Assembly: GCA_026122225.1 (NCBI GenBank)
Contig: JANEZZ010002241.1
Location: 124,001-188,000, forward strand
From: Heloderma charlesbogerti
Lineage: Eukaryota; Chordata; Lepidosauria; Squamata; Helodermatidae
DNA length: 64,000 nucleotides
Direction: 5' to 3'
The number at the start of each line of letters is the position of its first letter. The first letter of the stretch is position 1. The notes below the pieces were generated by a model. The model had not been told where the DNA came from. It did not search any database and was given only the letters and a program-made list of their open reading frames with translations. Positions 31,683 to 43,690 of this stretch are shown here, piece after piece. The position numbers were made by a program, and so were the translations under genes.

Positions 31683-32809
31683 CTGCAAAATTAAAAACAA
31701 AAAGCGCACATGTTGGCATTTATTTTAATATTATTTAGTATTTCAATTTATATCCCACTTTTCTACATATAGCACCCAAAGTGGCTACCTACAATGATAA
31801 TAAAAATACAGTGTTATATGCACTGAAGGGACAGAATTATATATGGCATGGATACAATCAATTTAAAGTTCCCGTTTTCTAACTGGTAGCTGAATGTTTT
31901 CATGTATATTATCGACTATGATGGCAACAGACATGTCTACTTCACCAAGTGTACTTGTGGCAGGAAGATGGTCGCAGAGTGTTTTTGTGCAATAAAATAG
32001 GCACAGGCACATTCCTCCCATGTGACAGTGTACATGAAGGGTGCATATACTTCCCTACACAAACAACACTGGTATCTATGCAGACACTTCTTGAATTCTA
32101 TTCTAGTTTGATTCAGAAAAAAATGGACATGGGCATTTAACTACAACAATGGAAATAACGTGAAGTGCACTTTAAAATAAATTCAGGGCGCCTGTGATTA
32201 TAAACTAGTTTTATAATTTATTAAATTCATATTCTTCCAAGGAACTCACAACAGTATTTATTAGGTCACTCATCCAGGTACTGAGCAGACCCAGACTTGC
32301 TTAGCTGCCACAAGGGTGCTGTAACATGCACCTTCGGCTAACTTAAAAATATTAGGAACAAACTATATGATGTGGGAAATCCATGAACAGATCTCCCAAC
32401 ATCATTTGTTTAAGACTTGAAAGCAGATTTGTAGGGCAAGGAATTGAATTAGGGCTGAGGCACTGGACGAGGGGGCTTTCCCTGTGCTTTTAGCTGTGAA
32501 AGGGAAAAAAGGCAGTTGCCAAATTGTACCAGTCTTTCCCCTCCCTCCATGGCCAATAGTTGCGTTTGCGTCATGATTTAAATTGGGGAAATGTATTTAA
32601 ATTGTAGGCTTAGCCCCCTGGTACCATGACACCAGTCCAACCCCATGCAACCCCCTGCCCAGTTGCATTAAAACAACAACAACAGCATTTGGAGATCCTA
32701 TCATGGATCTCCTATGACATGTCCAATTTCGCCCTTATTTGAAGTATACCCATTAGTCGACATACAAAACAGTAAAAATGACTAAAGTTAAAAATATAAA
32801 TGGCCTTAC
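31683..32809 (-). other. TMEM171 intron (between exon 3 and candidate last exon)
   Basis: About 1.1 kb, A/T-rich, with a GTAAGG donor next to exon 3. No mobile element or RNA recognised. Confidence 0.6.
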
Positions 32810-32951
32810 CAGTTAATAAAAGTATTATTGTATGGCGGAGGATTTTCACCTAAAGTTAAATCACTTGTCACCAAGCTAGGAGTTATAGTTTGTAGTGGAC
32901 AGTCAGCAAAATAAGGTGGTGGTGGTGGTGGGAACACCATTACGGTATCAC
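32810..32951 (-). CDS. TMEM171: TMEM171 coding exon 3 (proline-rich tail)
   Basis: The acceptor TTTTCTTTTGTAG precedes 32951 and a TG|GTAAGG donor follows 32810. The first two bases complete a Gly codon, and the translation is GDTVMVFPPPPPPYFAD, then LQTITPSLVTSDLTLGENPP and PYNNTFIN. Human has the equivalent GDSVIIFPPPPPPYF and NENPPSYYSIFN, so identity is secure. The exon encodes the cytoplasmic proline-rich stretch with two PY-like motifs (PPPYF and PPPYN). It ends with a split codon TG|. Both reading through the donor (TGG TAA) and splicing to the next visible exon (TG|A) give a stop within two codons, so the protein may end here at about 258 residues, against 324 in human. Confidence 0.93.
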
Positions 32952-33045
32952 CTACAAAAGAAAATTCAATATTTTAAAATAAAATTCCTCTGCAAATCAC
33001 TCTGGAGCAATATGCAAGACATCCTTACTTCTAAAGTGTAAAACA

Positions 33046-33110
33046 GCCCAACCTGATGCCCTCCAGATGTGATGGACCATAACTCCCAAAATCCACCAGC
33101 CACCTAAGGT
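33046..33110. repeat. Half copy of the foldback MITE
   Basis: CAGCCCAACCTGATGCCCTC, AGATGTGATGGACCATAACT and CCAAAATCCACCAGCC match the left arm of the family seen at 17330. Confidence 0.6.
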
Positions 33111-33307
33111 TTTAACCAATTAGACAATCAGGTAAATTTGCACACAAGTAAGAACAACTGTTTTGAAGAATATTTTGCCCATTCCATCTGGCTTCTTCTT
33201 CCTCCATTCCCCCAATTTCAAAGTTCTTCTGCCCTTCATCCCCCAACATCTGGGAAGGAACAAAGCTTCTCTCCCAGGTGAGTCCTGCTGCAGTTAAATA
33301 GCCAACA

Positions 33308-36300
33308 CCACACTGCCTTGTTGTGGCAAAGGGGCTTGCGTAACTCAGTTAGTTGTGTAACTCAGCATAAACTATGCCGTGCAGGGCCACCCAAGACCGA
33401 CAGGTCATGGTGGAGAGTTCTGACAAAATGTGGTCCACTGGAGAAGGAAATGGCAGCCCACTCCAGTATTCTTGCCAAGAAAACCCCATGGAACATATCA
33501 CAAGGCTAAAGGATATGATGCCGGAAGAAGAGCCCCTCAGGTCGGAAGGTGACCAGTATACTACTGGGGAAGAGCAGAGGGAATTTCCAAGTAGCACCAG
33601 AAAGACTGAAGCGGATGGGCCAAAGCCTAAAGGACAGTCAGCTGTGGATGTGTCTGGTGGTGAAAAGAAAATCTGATGCTGTAAAGAACAATATTGTTTA
33701 GGAACCTGGAATGTAAGATCAATGAATCAAGGTAAGCTGGAGGTGGTCAAACATGAGATGGCAAGACTGAACATCGACATCTTGGGAATCAGCGAACTAA
33801 AATGGACAAGCATGGGCAAATTTAATTCAGGTGACCATCATATCTACTACTGTGGGCAAGAATCCCTTAGAAGAAATGGAGTAGCACTCATAGTCAATAA
33901 AAGAGTGGGAAAAGCAGTACTGGGGTACAATCTCAAAAACGACAGAATGATCTCAGTACGAATCCAAGGCAAACCATTCAACATCACAGTAATTCAAGTC
34001 TATGCCCCAACCACTGAGGCCAAAGAAGCTGAGGTTGATCGGTTCTATGAAGACCTACAACACCTTCTAGAACTAACAGCAAAAAAAGATGTCCTCTTCA
34101 TCCTAGGGGATTGGAATGCTAAAGTAGGAAGTCAAGAAATCATCGGGATAACAGGCAAGCATGGCCTTGGTGTACAAAATGAAGCAGGACAAAGGCTAAT
34201 AGAGTTTTGCCAAGAGAACACGCTGATCATAGCAAACACCCTTTTCCAACAGCACAAGAGGTGACTCTACACATGGACATCACCAGATGGTCAATATCGA
34301 AATCAGATTGATTATGTACTTTGCAGCCAAAGATGGAGAGGCTCCATACAGTCAGTAAAAACAAGACCTGGAGCTGACTGTGGCTCAGATCATGAGCTGC
34401 TTCTTTCAAAATTTCGGCTGAAATTGAAGAACGTAGGGAAAACCACTAAACCATTCAGGTATGACCTAAATCATATCCCTTATGAATATACAGTGGAGGT
34501 GAGGAATAGATTTAAGGGATTAGACCTGATAGACAGAGTGCCTGAGGAACTATGGACGGAGGTCCGTAACATTGTTCAGGAGGCAGCAACTCAATCCATC
34601 CCAAAGAAAAAGAAATGCAAGAAAGCCAAGTGGCTGTCTGATGAGGCTTTACAAGTAGCTGAGGAAAGAAGGGAAGCAAAAAGCAAGGGAGAAAGGGGAA
34701 GATATATGCAACTGAATGCAGAATTCCAGAGAATAGCAAGGAGAGACAAGAAGGCCTTCTTAAATGAACAATGCAAAGAAATCGAGGAAAACAATAGAAT
34801 GGGAAAGACTAGAGATCTCTTCAAGAAAATCGGAGATCTCAAGGGAACGTTTTGTGCAAAGACGGGCATGATAAAGGACAAAGAAGGCGGGGACCTAACA
34901 GAAGCAGATGAGATTAAGAAGAGGTGGCAAGAATACACAGAAGAACTAAACAGGAAAGATCTGAATGTCCCTGATAACCATGATAGTGTGGTCAATGAAC
35001 TTGAGCCGGACATCCTAGAGAGTGAAATCAAGTGGGCCTTAGGAAGCATTAGTAACAACAAAGCTAGCGGAGATGACAGTATTCCAGCTGAGCTATTTAA
35101 AATCCTAAAAGATGATGCTGTTAAAGTGCTGCACTCAATATGCCAACAAATTTGGAACACTCAACAGTGGCCACGAGACTGGAAAAGGTCAGTTTACATT
35201 CCAATTCCAAAGAAAGGCAATGCCAAAGAGTGTTCCAACTACCGCACAATTGCGCTCATTTCACATGCCAGCAAGGTGATGCTCAAAATCCTACAAGCTA
35301 GGCTTCAGCAGCATGTGAACTGAGAACTACCGGAAGTACAAGCAGGGTTTCGAAGAGGAGAGAAAAAGAGATCAAATTGCCAACATTCGCTGGATCATGA
35401 TGAAAGCAAGAGAATTCCAGAAAAACATCTATTTCTGCTTCATTGACTATGCTAAAGCCTTTGATTGTGTGGATCACAACAAACTGTGGCAAATTCTTAA
35501 AGTGATGGGAGTACCAGACCACCTTACCTGTCTCCTGAGAAACCTGTATGGGGTCAAGAAGCAACAGTAAGAACCGGACATGGAACCAACTGGTTCAAAA
35601 TTGGGAAAGGAGTACGACAAGTCTGTATACTGTCACCCTGCTTATTTAATTTATATGCAGAGTACATCATGAGAAATGCCGGGTTGGATGAATCACAGGT
35701 CGGAACTAAGATTGCCAGGAGAATTAGCAACAACCTCAGATACGCAGACGATACCACCCTAATGGCAGAAAGCGAAGAGGATGTAAAGAGCCTCATGTTG
35801 AGGGTGAAAGTGGAGAGTGCAAAAGCTGGTTTGAAACTCAACATTAAAAAAACTAAGATCATGGCATCTAGCCCCATCACTTCCTGGCATACAGAAGGGG
35901 AAAAAATGGAAGCAGTGACAGATTGTATTTTCTTGGGCTCCAAGATCACCGCAGACGGTGAGTGTAGCCATGAAATTAAAAGACGCTTGCTCCTTGGGAG
36001 GAAAGCTATGGCAAACCTAGACAGCACAGTAAGAAGCAGAGACATCACCTTGCCGACAAAGTTTCGTATAATCAAAGCTATGGTTTTCCCAGTAGCAACA
36101 TATGGCTGTGAAGTAGACAGTATGGCTGTATGGACTATAAGGAAGGCTGAGCGCCGAAGAATCGATGCCTTCGAACTGTGGTGCTGGAGAAGACTCTTAT
36201 GAGTCCCCTGGACTGCAAGGAGGTCAGATCAGTCAATCCTAAAGGAAATCAACCCTGACTGCTCATTGGAAGGACAGATACTGAAGCTGAAGCTCAAATA

Positions 36301-36550
36301 TTTTGGCCACTTAATGCGAAGAGAAAACTCCCTGGAAAAGACCCTGATGCTGGGAAAGATTGAAGGCAAAAGGAGAAGGGGACGGCAGAGGATGAGATGG
36401 CTAGATAGCATCACCGATGCAATGAATATGAATTTGAGCACACTCCGGGAAAGAGCGGAGGACAGGAAGGCCTGGCGTGCTATGGTCCATGGGGTAATGA
36501 AGAGTCGGACACGACTTAACGACTGAAAAACAACAACAACAACAACAGCT
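33308..36550 (+). mobile_element. Near full-length BovB (RTE) LINE in a TMEM171 intron
   Basis: Runs antisense to TMEM171, between its exons 2 and 3, from the 5' ACTGCCTTGTTGTGG region to a 3' end GTCGGACACGACTTAACGAC and a CAACAA tail. A short frame (33374-33676) occupies the 5' region. The second reading frame starts with the APE-type endonuclease (CLGTWNVRS, GDWNAKVG, SDHELL), then the reverse transcriptase (GDDSIPAELFK, YRTIALISH, RYADDTTLMAESEE at about 35745) and a C-terminal block (FGHLMRRENSLEKT). The frame is broken by a stop near 34262, a stop near 35321, frameshifts near 35365 and 35550, and an insertion near 36115, so it cannot encode an active protein. Confidence 0.92.
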
Positions 36551-36589
36551 GCCTACTGGTAAGACCACCAGGCTGGGTCATTCACTTAC

Positions 36590-37220
36590 CTACTGTAACT
36601 TGAAATGTGTCAGGGTTTAGCTGCTCTTCTTCATTTACAGAAGATTCTTGGACAATAGTTAAGTTTTGTTTCTTTTTAATGTGAGCAATCACAAAGAAAC
36701 ATAATCCAATAAGCACAATCAAAGGACCCATGGTTTGAACTGAATGAAATCCACAGTCCTGGAGTTCAACACTGGATGTATTGCTATGGTTAAAGTGCTG
36801 GTAGCGCCATCCTGGGCTGCATCCAGGAATCCAAATGCCAAGGACACTAATAAGCATCCCACTAGTTAAAAATAAAAAACCAAAGACAAGGAACTGAGCA
36901 AACTGGCAGTTTCCTCGGCAAAAAACAAACCCATACACCTGGTCATCTTGTAACTGCACCTCTCTGAGGTAGCCTTTCGCCCTCGATTGTGCCAGAATTA
37001 TACATACTAGTCCAATAACAGCAAGCAGAGGCCCAATGATTTTAAGGGCTCCTTTACAGTCACCAAAGGCTCCGCTTGGACATGTCTGCAAAACAAACAT
37101 CGAAAGCAGAAATCCAGCACATAACAAAGTAATGCCAAAAACAAAAAGGAAAGAGATAAGTTTCCTAGGATGTCCATTATCTCCTTCCACTCCATGCATA
37201 GAACCAGGCACTGGATACAT
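36590..37220 (-). CDS. TMEM171: TMEM171 coding exon 2 (start and four membrane segments)
   Basis: TMEM171 is a four-pass membrane protein of poorly known function with a proline-rich tail. The chosen start MYPVPGSMHGVEGDNG has A at -3; a second Met at residue 8 is the alternative. Membrane segments lie at about residues 21-43, 59-78, 107-131 and 163-181. The third, FAQFLVFGFLFLTSGMLISV followed by LGIWIPGC, and the fourth, MGPLIVLIGLCFFVIAHIKK, are nearly identical to human. Two NxS/T sites (NHS, NTS, residues 144-149) sit in the second extracellular loop with conserved Cys residues. The exon ends QVTVG with a G|GTAAGTG donor. Nothing in this exon is damaged. Confidence 0.96.
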
Positions 37221-37262
37221 TTTTTTAATCCTTCTTCAAGCTAAGGTAGAGTGTGTCTTCTT
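37221..37262 (-). other. TMEM171 5' UTR part of exon 2
   Basis: A TGATCTCCACAG acceptor on the minus strand precedes 37262, giving 42 bases of leader before the ATG. This implies an upstream non-coding exon, most simply in the CpG island at 42.6-43.7 kb. Confidence 0.7.
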
Positions 37263-38639
37263 CTGTGGAGATCAGAGTGACATAACACTTCAAAAGGCCT
37301 GAGAATTAAAACAAAAAGATGACTATATATATTTATTTAATAGATTTATATACTGCTGTCCATATCCAAAAATATCTCTAAGCAGTTATTATTAAACTAG
37401 ACAGCATAAACAGAAAACTTACCAGTTGATGCTATCCCTGACTTACACCTGCTGGGGGTGGGGCTGGGGATAAGATTGCTCCTGTGTCCCCTTGCTTTGG
37501 TGGAGGCCAAAGATATACCAGTGGAATATCACCAGGTCACGGGGAAAACTGGGCAGAGTTGGGGGATGCAAGACAAGAGAAGAGTAAGTTAACTGGAATC
37601 CTACGCTCACTCAAAGGACGGCCCTGCCCCTGACAATAGTGTGCGGCACCCACAAAAAAAAGGTGGCGCAAGTCAAAAAACACTCCCTTTGAAGTCAGTG
37701 GAAAGTTCAAAATTACTTCCCCCACCTTTGCCCTCTCTGACCCTCCTCCCGTCAGTTGTAATGGTGAGTAGAGGTCTAACTTTACAGCTGACCACAGCAT
37801 ACTACCAGGACTGTATAAGTCCTAACCAAGGAATATAGTTCATATATATCATCATGCATGCCATAAGGCCACATTAATCTGCCCCCCTGTCCACATACTT
37901 AGGAGCATATAACTGGGAACTTGTGGTGAACTCTAGTGAAGATGCACTTCGCACAAACAACAAACATCAGGGAGACCTAAAAAAAATGAAGGGCAGATGG
38001 ATAACATTTGTCTTCTCGGCTCTCTTAAAGATGCACTCCTTAGAAACACAGATGTAAATTCCTACGAGGAACCTCAACTTCACTCCTGCGTGAGCTGCCA
38101 CACCACATAACTAAGCAGGAGGGGACTCACCAGGAAAGGGAAAGTCATGAACTTCCTCCATTCCACCCCCTAAGATTCCCAATAAATGCTCCAAACATAA
38201 ATGGCCAGAGAGTGCCTCCCACTCCTCTGCAATTACGGGGAACTATTTACTGACTAAACAACCCTTCCATACTCAACAGCTGGTAGCAGTGTTCCCCATA
38301 TGAACGACACCAGGCTCTGTTGTCAACAACACTCCTGATCTTGACAAGATCCCACTATGCATTGCCTTCTGTTGCCTTCCCCTGTCCCAAAATCAAGTTC
38401 CTGGGGACTAGGGCAGGAGAACAGGATGGCTGCAAGCAGGTGTGTGTGTCTGTGCCTCAATCCTGATCATAAGTATTCAAGCAGGAGTGCCTGATTTGCA
38501 AGCACCCCTGCTCAGGTGCTCAACAACGTTCCTAGCGTGGATCTCTCTTGCTGGATCTGGAAGATTATTTTTTCAATAAAGCTAATAAGTGCTGTAAAGT
38601 TCATTCAATGGCTGGATTGTAGATGACAAGCATATGGTG

Positions 38640-38825
38640 AGCTATAGTGCCTATTGTTGAACTTTGAACAGGGGAAACCCGAGTCCAAATATACATCGTA
38701 CAAATAGCAACGAAGCTCACTGGGAGGCCTTGGACAATCACTCTCAGACTAATTTACCTCACAGGGATGCTGCTGGATAAAATGTGCCACCTCCATGTAA
38801 GTTGCATTGAACACCATGGGATACA
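38640..38825 (+). repeat. Degraded Sauria-type SINE
   Basis: AAGCTCACTGGGAGGCCTTG, CTCAGACTAATTTACCTCAC, ATAAAATGTGCCACCTCCAT match the body of the copies at 7160 and 30057. The tRNA-like head is badly decayed. Confidence 0.65.
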
Positions 38826-40629
38826 CATGTGATAAACAGATAAAATGACAAGGAAAGCGACTACTGCAGACAGGAAGGGGAAAGGGTTTATGTGTCCCTA
38901 GCAGGAGGGAAGTCCGAAGTCCACCAGCTCCTCACTTGTGACTATTAAAACAGAATGAAGAACCCAGTTATGTGCTAGTCACAAAACTGGTAAGTTAAAG
39001 TATAAGCTCTCCCATCTGTAAAAGATATCTTTATGACTATGAAGAGATAACAAAGCGCTGAAGAAATTGAGGTGCATTAAATACAAGCTGTCTCTGTTTG
39101 AAAGGAAAATAACCATGGACATAGGATAGTGTTTTAGCTTGTTTACTCCATCAAAAAAAAAAAGTATAAATCAGGCCATGAATCCCGCCTCCCACCCGCA
39201 AAGGTTGATTCTGTTGGAAGAGTATCAGGCAGAAAGGAGCACCTCAGGCTCCTGCTCCAGCTGCATTCTCCCCCCCCCCCCGAGCCATTACCACTAACTA
39301 CACTGTGGGAAGGATACCAGGAGAGAGAGGTAGGTAGGCGAAGGCCACCTCTGGCCTCTGCTCCAGCTGGATTGTCCCTCTTTCTCCTCACAGGGCCGTC
39401 TACCACCAACTTCCCTCTGGATGTGTTTTTCAAGTCTAGTTGCTGGGCAGCAGGGGTGACCTTCATGGAGATAACAGCATGTAGGGTAAGTAATCTAATA
39501 GTTCTACATTGTGGAGAATCCATATCTGGCTCCATAAGGTTCTCAGAACACATTGGCTGCTATCTTACCCCAACATAAGGAAATAGTACCCATGTTGTCT
39601 AATGTCAAGAGTTGAAAAGAATGGGTCACACCTGGTATGGGATGCAGAATAACTGTAGTCATGGTGGTTTATAGAGATAGATACGGGTGCCTGCTTCCTG
39701 TGCTCCATCACCTGAGTGGAGAAGATTAAAGAAGTGCAAAAGCAACATACAGGGCAGATAATTGTGGGGGTCAGAAGTCCTGTAAGTTTAATTTAGCATT
39801 ACAGATCCCTAGATGTGCCAAAGGATAGCAGTGTCAACAAAGATACTGCATCTAAACATGCCCTACTCACGGGTAGCATGCCTGTGCATGGAGGTTTTTC
39901 CAGATGAGTATATTCAGGACACAAGCCCATTAAGTTCAATGGGCATAGGATTGCAAATTTAAATTCATAGTAAAAAAAATAAACAAACTGTAAAGATGTC
40001 CAGGGGGTTTCTTTCAACCTGTTGTTCTCTTTCTACTTTATCACAGTATGTTAGTAATTTTATAGTTCAATATAGGAAACAGAATAAAGCATTAAATAAA
40101 GCTTTCTATTCCCCATCTATAAAGGGACAGAAATTAATGAGATTTGGACAAATGGAAATAGTTTGAAATGAGAGAAAATTGAATTTATAAAGCTACATAA
40201 AAGAAAACATGTGGACATATTTATTACTTTTTTAGAGGATGTGTCTTTTCCTCACCAATCTTGTTGCAATATAATTAAGCAGACACAAATATATAGAAGG
40301 GAAGTCAGCCATATTTTCTTAATTCTCTCAATACCACAAAAGAACACCAAGAACTCTCTGTTGTGGGTTTCACAATGAAAAAACCCCAGTTTCTATGCTG
40401 CAAATTTTATCTAGTTTCCTTTATTATGAATTTTAAGAGTAAAAAGGAAGGACTGCACAATTAAAATGTATTTGTTTGAAGTTATAACAAAACATGTTAA
40501 AAATCCATACTTCACAAAGTCCTCAAAGCTCACCCATAATCCTACTAAGTTTCAATGAAGCTTGTGCTAATGATACTATTTAAAGATCTGGCATTTACAG
40601 GCTACTCATATTTACCCATAGTTTTAAGG

Positions 40630-40755
40630 CAGGGGTGGGCAACTTGTAGCCCTCCAGATATTTTGGCTTACAACTCCCATCAGACCTCACTGCTAGGCAT
40701 TGGCTATGCTGGCTAGGGCTGATGGGAGCTGTAGGCCATAAGTTGCCCACCCCTG
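40630..40755. mobile_element. hAT-like palindromic MITE with perfect 8-bp duplication
   Basis: The inverted ends CAGGGGTGGGCAACTT and AGTTGCCCACCCCTG are flanked by an exact TTTTAAGG duplication (40622-40629 and 40756-40763). The 126-bp body folds on itself (CCCTCCAGATATTTTGG, ACTCCCATCAG facing CTGATGGGAG). Confidence 0.88.
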
Positions 40756-42073
40756 TTTTAAGGGATCTACAGAAGACAGGAAACGAGGGTACAAAATATT
40801 ATAGTGGAGACTAGGTCATATGTGCGCTCGTGGGACCACAGAGTCAAAACAGGAAGGAAAATCATGAAGTACACTGTGGCTACACTCCAATATATATTTA
40901 CTTGAGAATCTAAATCACAATGAATAGGATTGGGTCACAAGTATGGCACACGATAAATCTTCTGCCAGTTTGCAGACACTGATACAGTAACCATACCACA
41001 CAGAGGCCCCAACTAAAGTTAGCTGTGGTTAAAACCCATAGAGGCCAATGGATCAGCAGTCCTGATTAACCAAAGTTTTATTACTTCCAAGGACTTCACC
41101 ATGACTAACATTTCAATCCTATATATATCTACTCAGAAGTACAATTTTCAATGGGACTTACTCCCAAGCAAGTGGGTATAGGATTGCAGTGTAATTGTAG
41201 TTGGATCTGGGCCAGCCATGTACAGACTACCAATGAAAGCAAGGGAGGCTAATGGGGTGGGTTTTTTTTTAATCCAGCAGCCATACATAACTAGTTAGGA
41301 AAAATCTTGCGGACAGCAAGAGACAGTGTGTGTCTGTGCATGTTTGTGATTGCAATCAGAGGAGTTTGTAGTTAATTAAAACCCAAAGCTTTAGAATGAT
41401 GCTCTGCTGTGAGCCAAGGCAAATATACAACACCCCACAACAAACTAACGAGGAGTGATATTCTTATTCCATCGAAAAAAACAGACAAGATAAAAATGAC
41501 ACAAAGGAATGAATAATCCAGGCTCCTATCTACAAAGGACGCAGGAGAAATAGAATGGTGTGTATTATGTACCTTCCAAAATGTGCGGTAATCTACACAA
41601 CAGTTTTGAGAAACATTAGTCCAAATCGGAGTGGCTTGGGATGTTACTAGTGCACTGACAACCAAATGCAGTCTTTCACATTCAATAGGGGTGCTTATTG
41701 ATAACATCTGAAGGACATCTGAAGGAGAAATCACACACAGGCAAAAAGCAAGCTGTAGACACAGAGCCTGTAGTCCCTCAAATGTTCACTTTTACAAGAA
41801 CAGGTGTGTAAACGGATGGCAGGCAGCACCTCTTCATTAATATCTCAAGCCACCCTTAGCTACTTTTGTAATCAAATAGGCAAGGCCTGTATGTTTTATG
41901 CTAAGCCAACAACAGCAAACCAATTGAGAGCAACCCCCACCCAGCAGAACTGATTGCACACCCCACCAAGAATTGTTCAAATATACCTGTGAAGCATACA
42001 CTTACAAGTTTGCGTATTTCCCACTCAGATTCATATAGTCTCGTGGCACCTTTTACACATTTATTATGGCATA

Positions 42074-42196
42074 GGGGTAGGTAACCTGGTGCCCTCTGAA
42101 TGTTGGATCACAATTCCCATGATCCCTGCCATACTGACTGGGGTTTATGGGAGTTGTGACCCAAAAATCTGAAGGGCACCAGGTTGTCTACCCTTA
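42074..42196. repeat. Palindromic MITE
   Basis: TAGGGGTAGGTAACCTGGTG and TTGGATCACAATTCCCAT are mirrored by ATGGGAGTTGTGACCCAA and CACCAGGTTGTCTACCCTTA. A relative of the 40630 element. Confidence 0.75.
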
Positions 42197-42365
42197 GCGA
42201 CAGCTTGGGACACATGAAATGTTATCCTGAGTTACTCATTGGGCACACTAGTAAAAGCAGAGAGATCCAGTCCCCCCATAAGACAGACAGGACTGTACTG
42301 TGCTATCCAAGTGCAGTTAGCAGGTAACCAACTGGATATGTAAAACTGGCCTATACCACCAACCT

Positions 42366-42492
42366 GTACAGCAGCCTTCCCCAGGGTGCCCTCCAGATGT
42401 CCTAGTCTACAACTCCCAGAATCCACTGGCCAGCATGGGAGTTGTAGTCCAAGACATCTGGAGGACATCAGGTCGAGGAAGCCTGCTGTACA
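42366..42492. repeat. Foldback MITE next to the CpG island
   Basis: CAGCCTTCCCCAGGGTGCCC, CTACAACTCCCAGAATCC, then TGGGAGTTGTAGTCCAAGAC and GAGGAAGCCTGCTG. Same family as 17330-17452. Confidence 0.75.
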
Positions 42493-42559
42493 CACAGGGC
42501 AAACTGACACGGCAGCTCCCGGGCGGTTGATTCAGCACTTCAAATGCAAGGAACAGGCC

Positions 42560-43690
42560 AGCATGGGCTTTGGTGCGGCACTTTCTCCTCCCCCTGCCCC
42601 TCTCAGTAGCGAGAGCGCATCTATTTAAACATAACACACAGCGGCTAGGTAAGAGCTCCGCCAGGGACACGAAAGGCGCGTTCGCACGCGCACCACTCGT
42701 GCCTGCAACATCGCGATGATCTGCACGTCTGAAAGCGCCACCCCGCATCCAACACCGCGAAGCCGCGGGCACAAAGCAGCGCTTCCGTATTTCAGGGAGG
42801 GGGTCTGGAAGCGGGCGGCGGCGCTGAGGAGCTGCTATCAAGCCGTTACGCCGGCGCTGGGGAGAGCGTCGCCCGGCCTCCTCAGCCCTTCTCTAGTGCA
42901 CCTCCCGAGGGGTTTCTGCGTCCAGGAGGGGAAAGTCCCAGCCTTTCAGGGCAGGTAAGGAAAAAGAGAGCTCCTCGAGGCGGCGTCAGACGCCGCCATT
43001 CCCGCCTCCGACCCGAGCACCGCCGCAGCGCCGCTTCATTCCCTCGCCTCGCGTCGCCTCTCCCGCCCCGCCTCGTTACATACGAGCGGTGGCTCCGGCG
43101 CCGGGACCCCAAAAAGCGCGGCTAATACCTTGCAGCAGAGCGGCTCGATGAGCGCCGTCTCTCCCTCCTCGCCTGTGCGGGATGGCGCGAGGCGCCGTGC
43201 CGGGGGTGGCCGAGAGCCGGCCCGGCCGCCTCTCTTCCGCGAGAGGCGCGGCCGTCGCCGGGCGCAGGCCGCCCGGAGTGACCTTGAGCGGGGAGCAGCT
43301 CGGCGGCTTTCCTCCTCGCCCGGGCCCTCGCAGCTCTGGTCGCCGTCGCCCCTCGGCAGCCGCTGCCTCTTGCTCGTCTTTCCGCGGCCAACGCAGTAAG
43401 GCCAGCGCGCCCTCTGCGTGGGGCGAAGGAACCCCCTCGCCACGGCCGCGCGGGGAAACGGCGCGCCTGCAGCCGCCCCGCGAGGGAGCGCTGGGCTGCG
43501 GAGGAAGCAGGAATCTCGGCGCGCTGCTGCGGCGGCGGCTTACTTGGAGGAGCCCGTGGACGTGCCGCCCGCAAGGCAGGGAGAGAGACTGGGAAAGCGT
43601 GCCGCGCGCCAACGAAAGCGCATCAGTTCGCAGGCGCGCGCGCTGAGCGTTTCAGAGCCAGGGAGGATTAGCAGCAGCAGCACACGAAGA
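42560..43690 (-). promoter_or_regulatory. CpG island, probable TMEM171 promoter and non-coding exon 1
   Basis: About 1.1 kb of dense CpG (runs such as GCGCGTTCGCACGCGC, CGAGAGGCGCGGCCGTCGCC) stands out sharply from the A/T-rich surroundings. It lies upstream of the TMEM171 coding exon 2, whose 5' acceptor requires an upstream exon. Candidate minus-strand donors are CTCCAA|GTAAGC (last exon base 43544) and CTGCAAG|GTATTAG (last base 43129). There is also a plus-strand donor GGGCAG|GTAAGG at 42955/42956, so transcription may be divergent. Open frames in both directions here are by-products of G/C richness and carry no recognisable protein. No TATA box was seen. Confidence 0.75.

Larger units (their letters stand above)
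37263..42070 (-). other. Probable TMEM171 first intron
   Basis: Contains a degraded Sauria SINE (38640-38825), a MITE with a perfect target duplication (40630-40755), small CAATCCTA-type repeats and a short C-run near 39270. No further coding exon recognised. Confidence 0.55.

Noticed and set aside
42407..43646. Several 130-180-codon open frames on both strands in the CpG island
   Set aside because: All are Arg/Pro/Ala-rich, overlap each other on both strands and have no recognisable protein similarity; long frames are expected in G/C-rich DNA.
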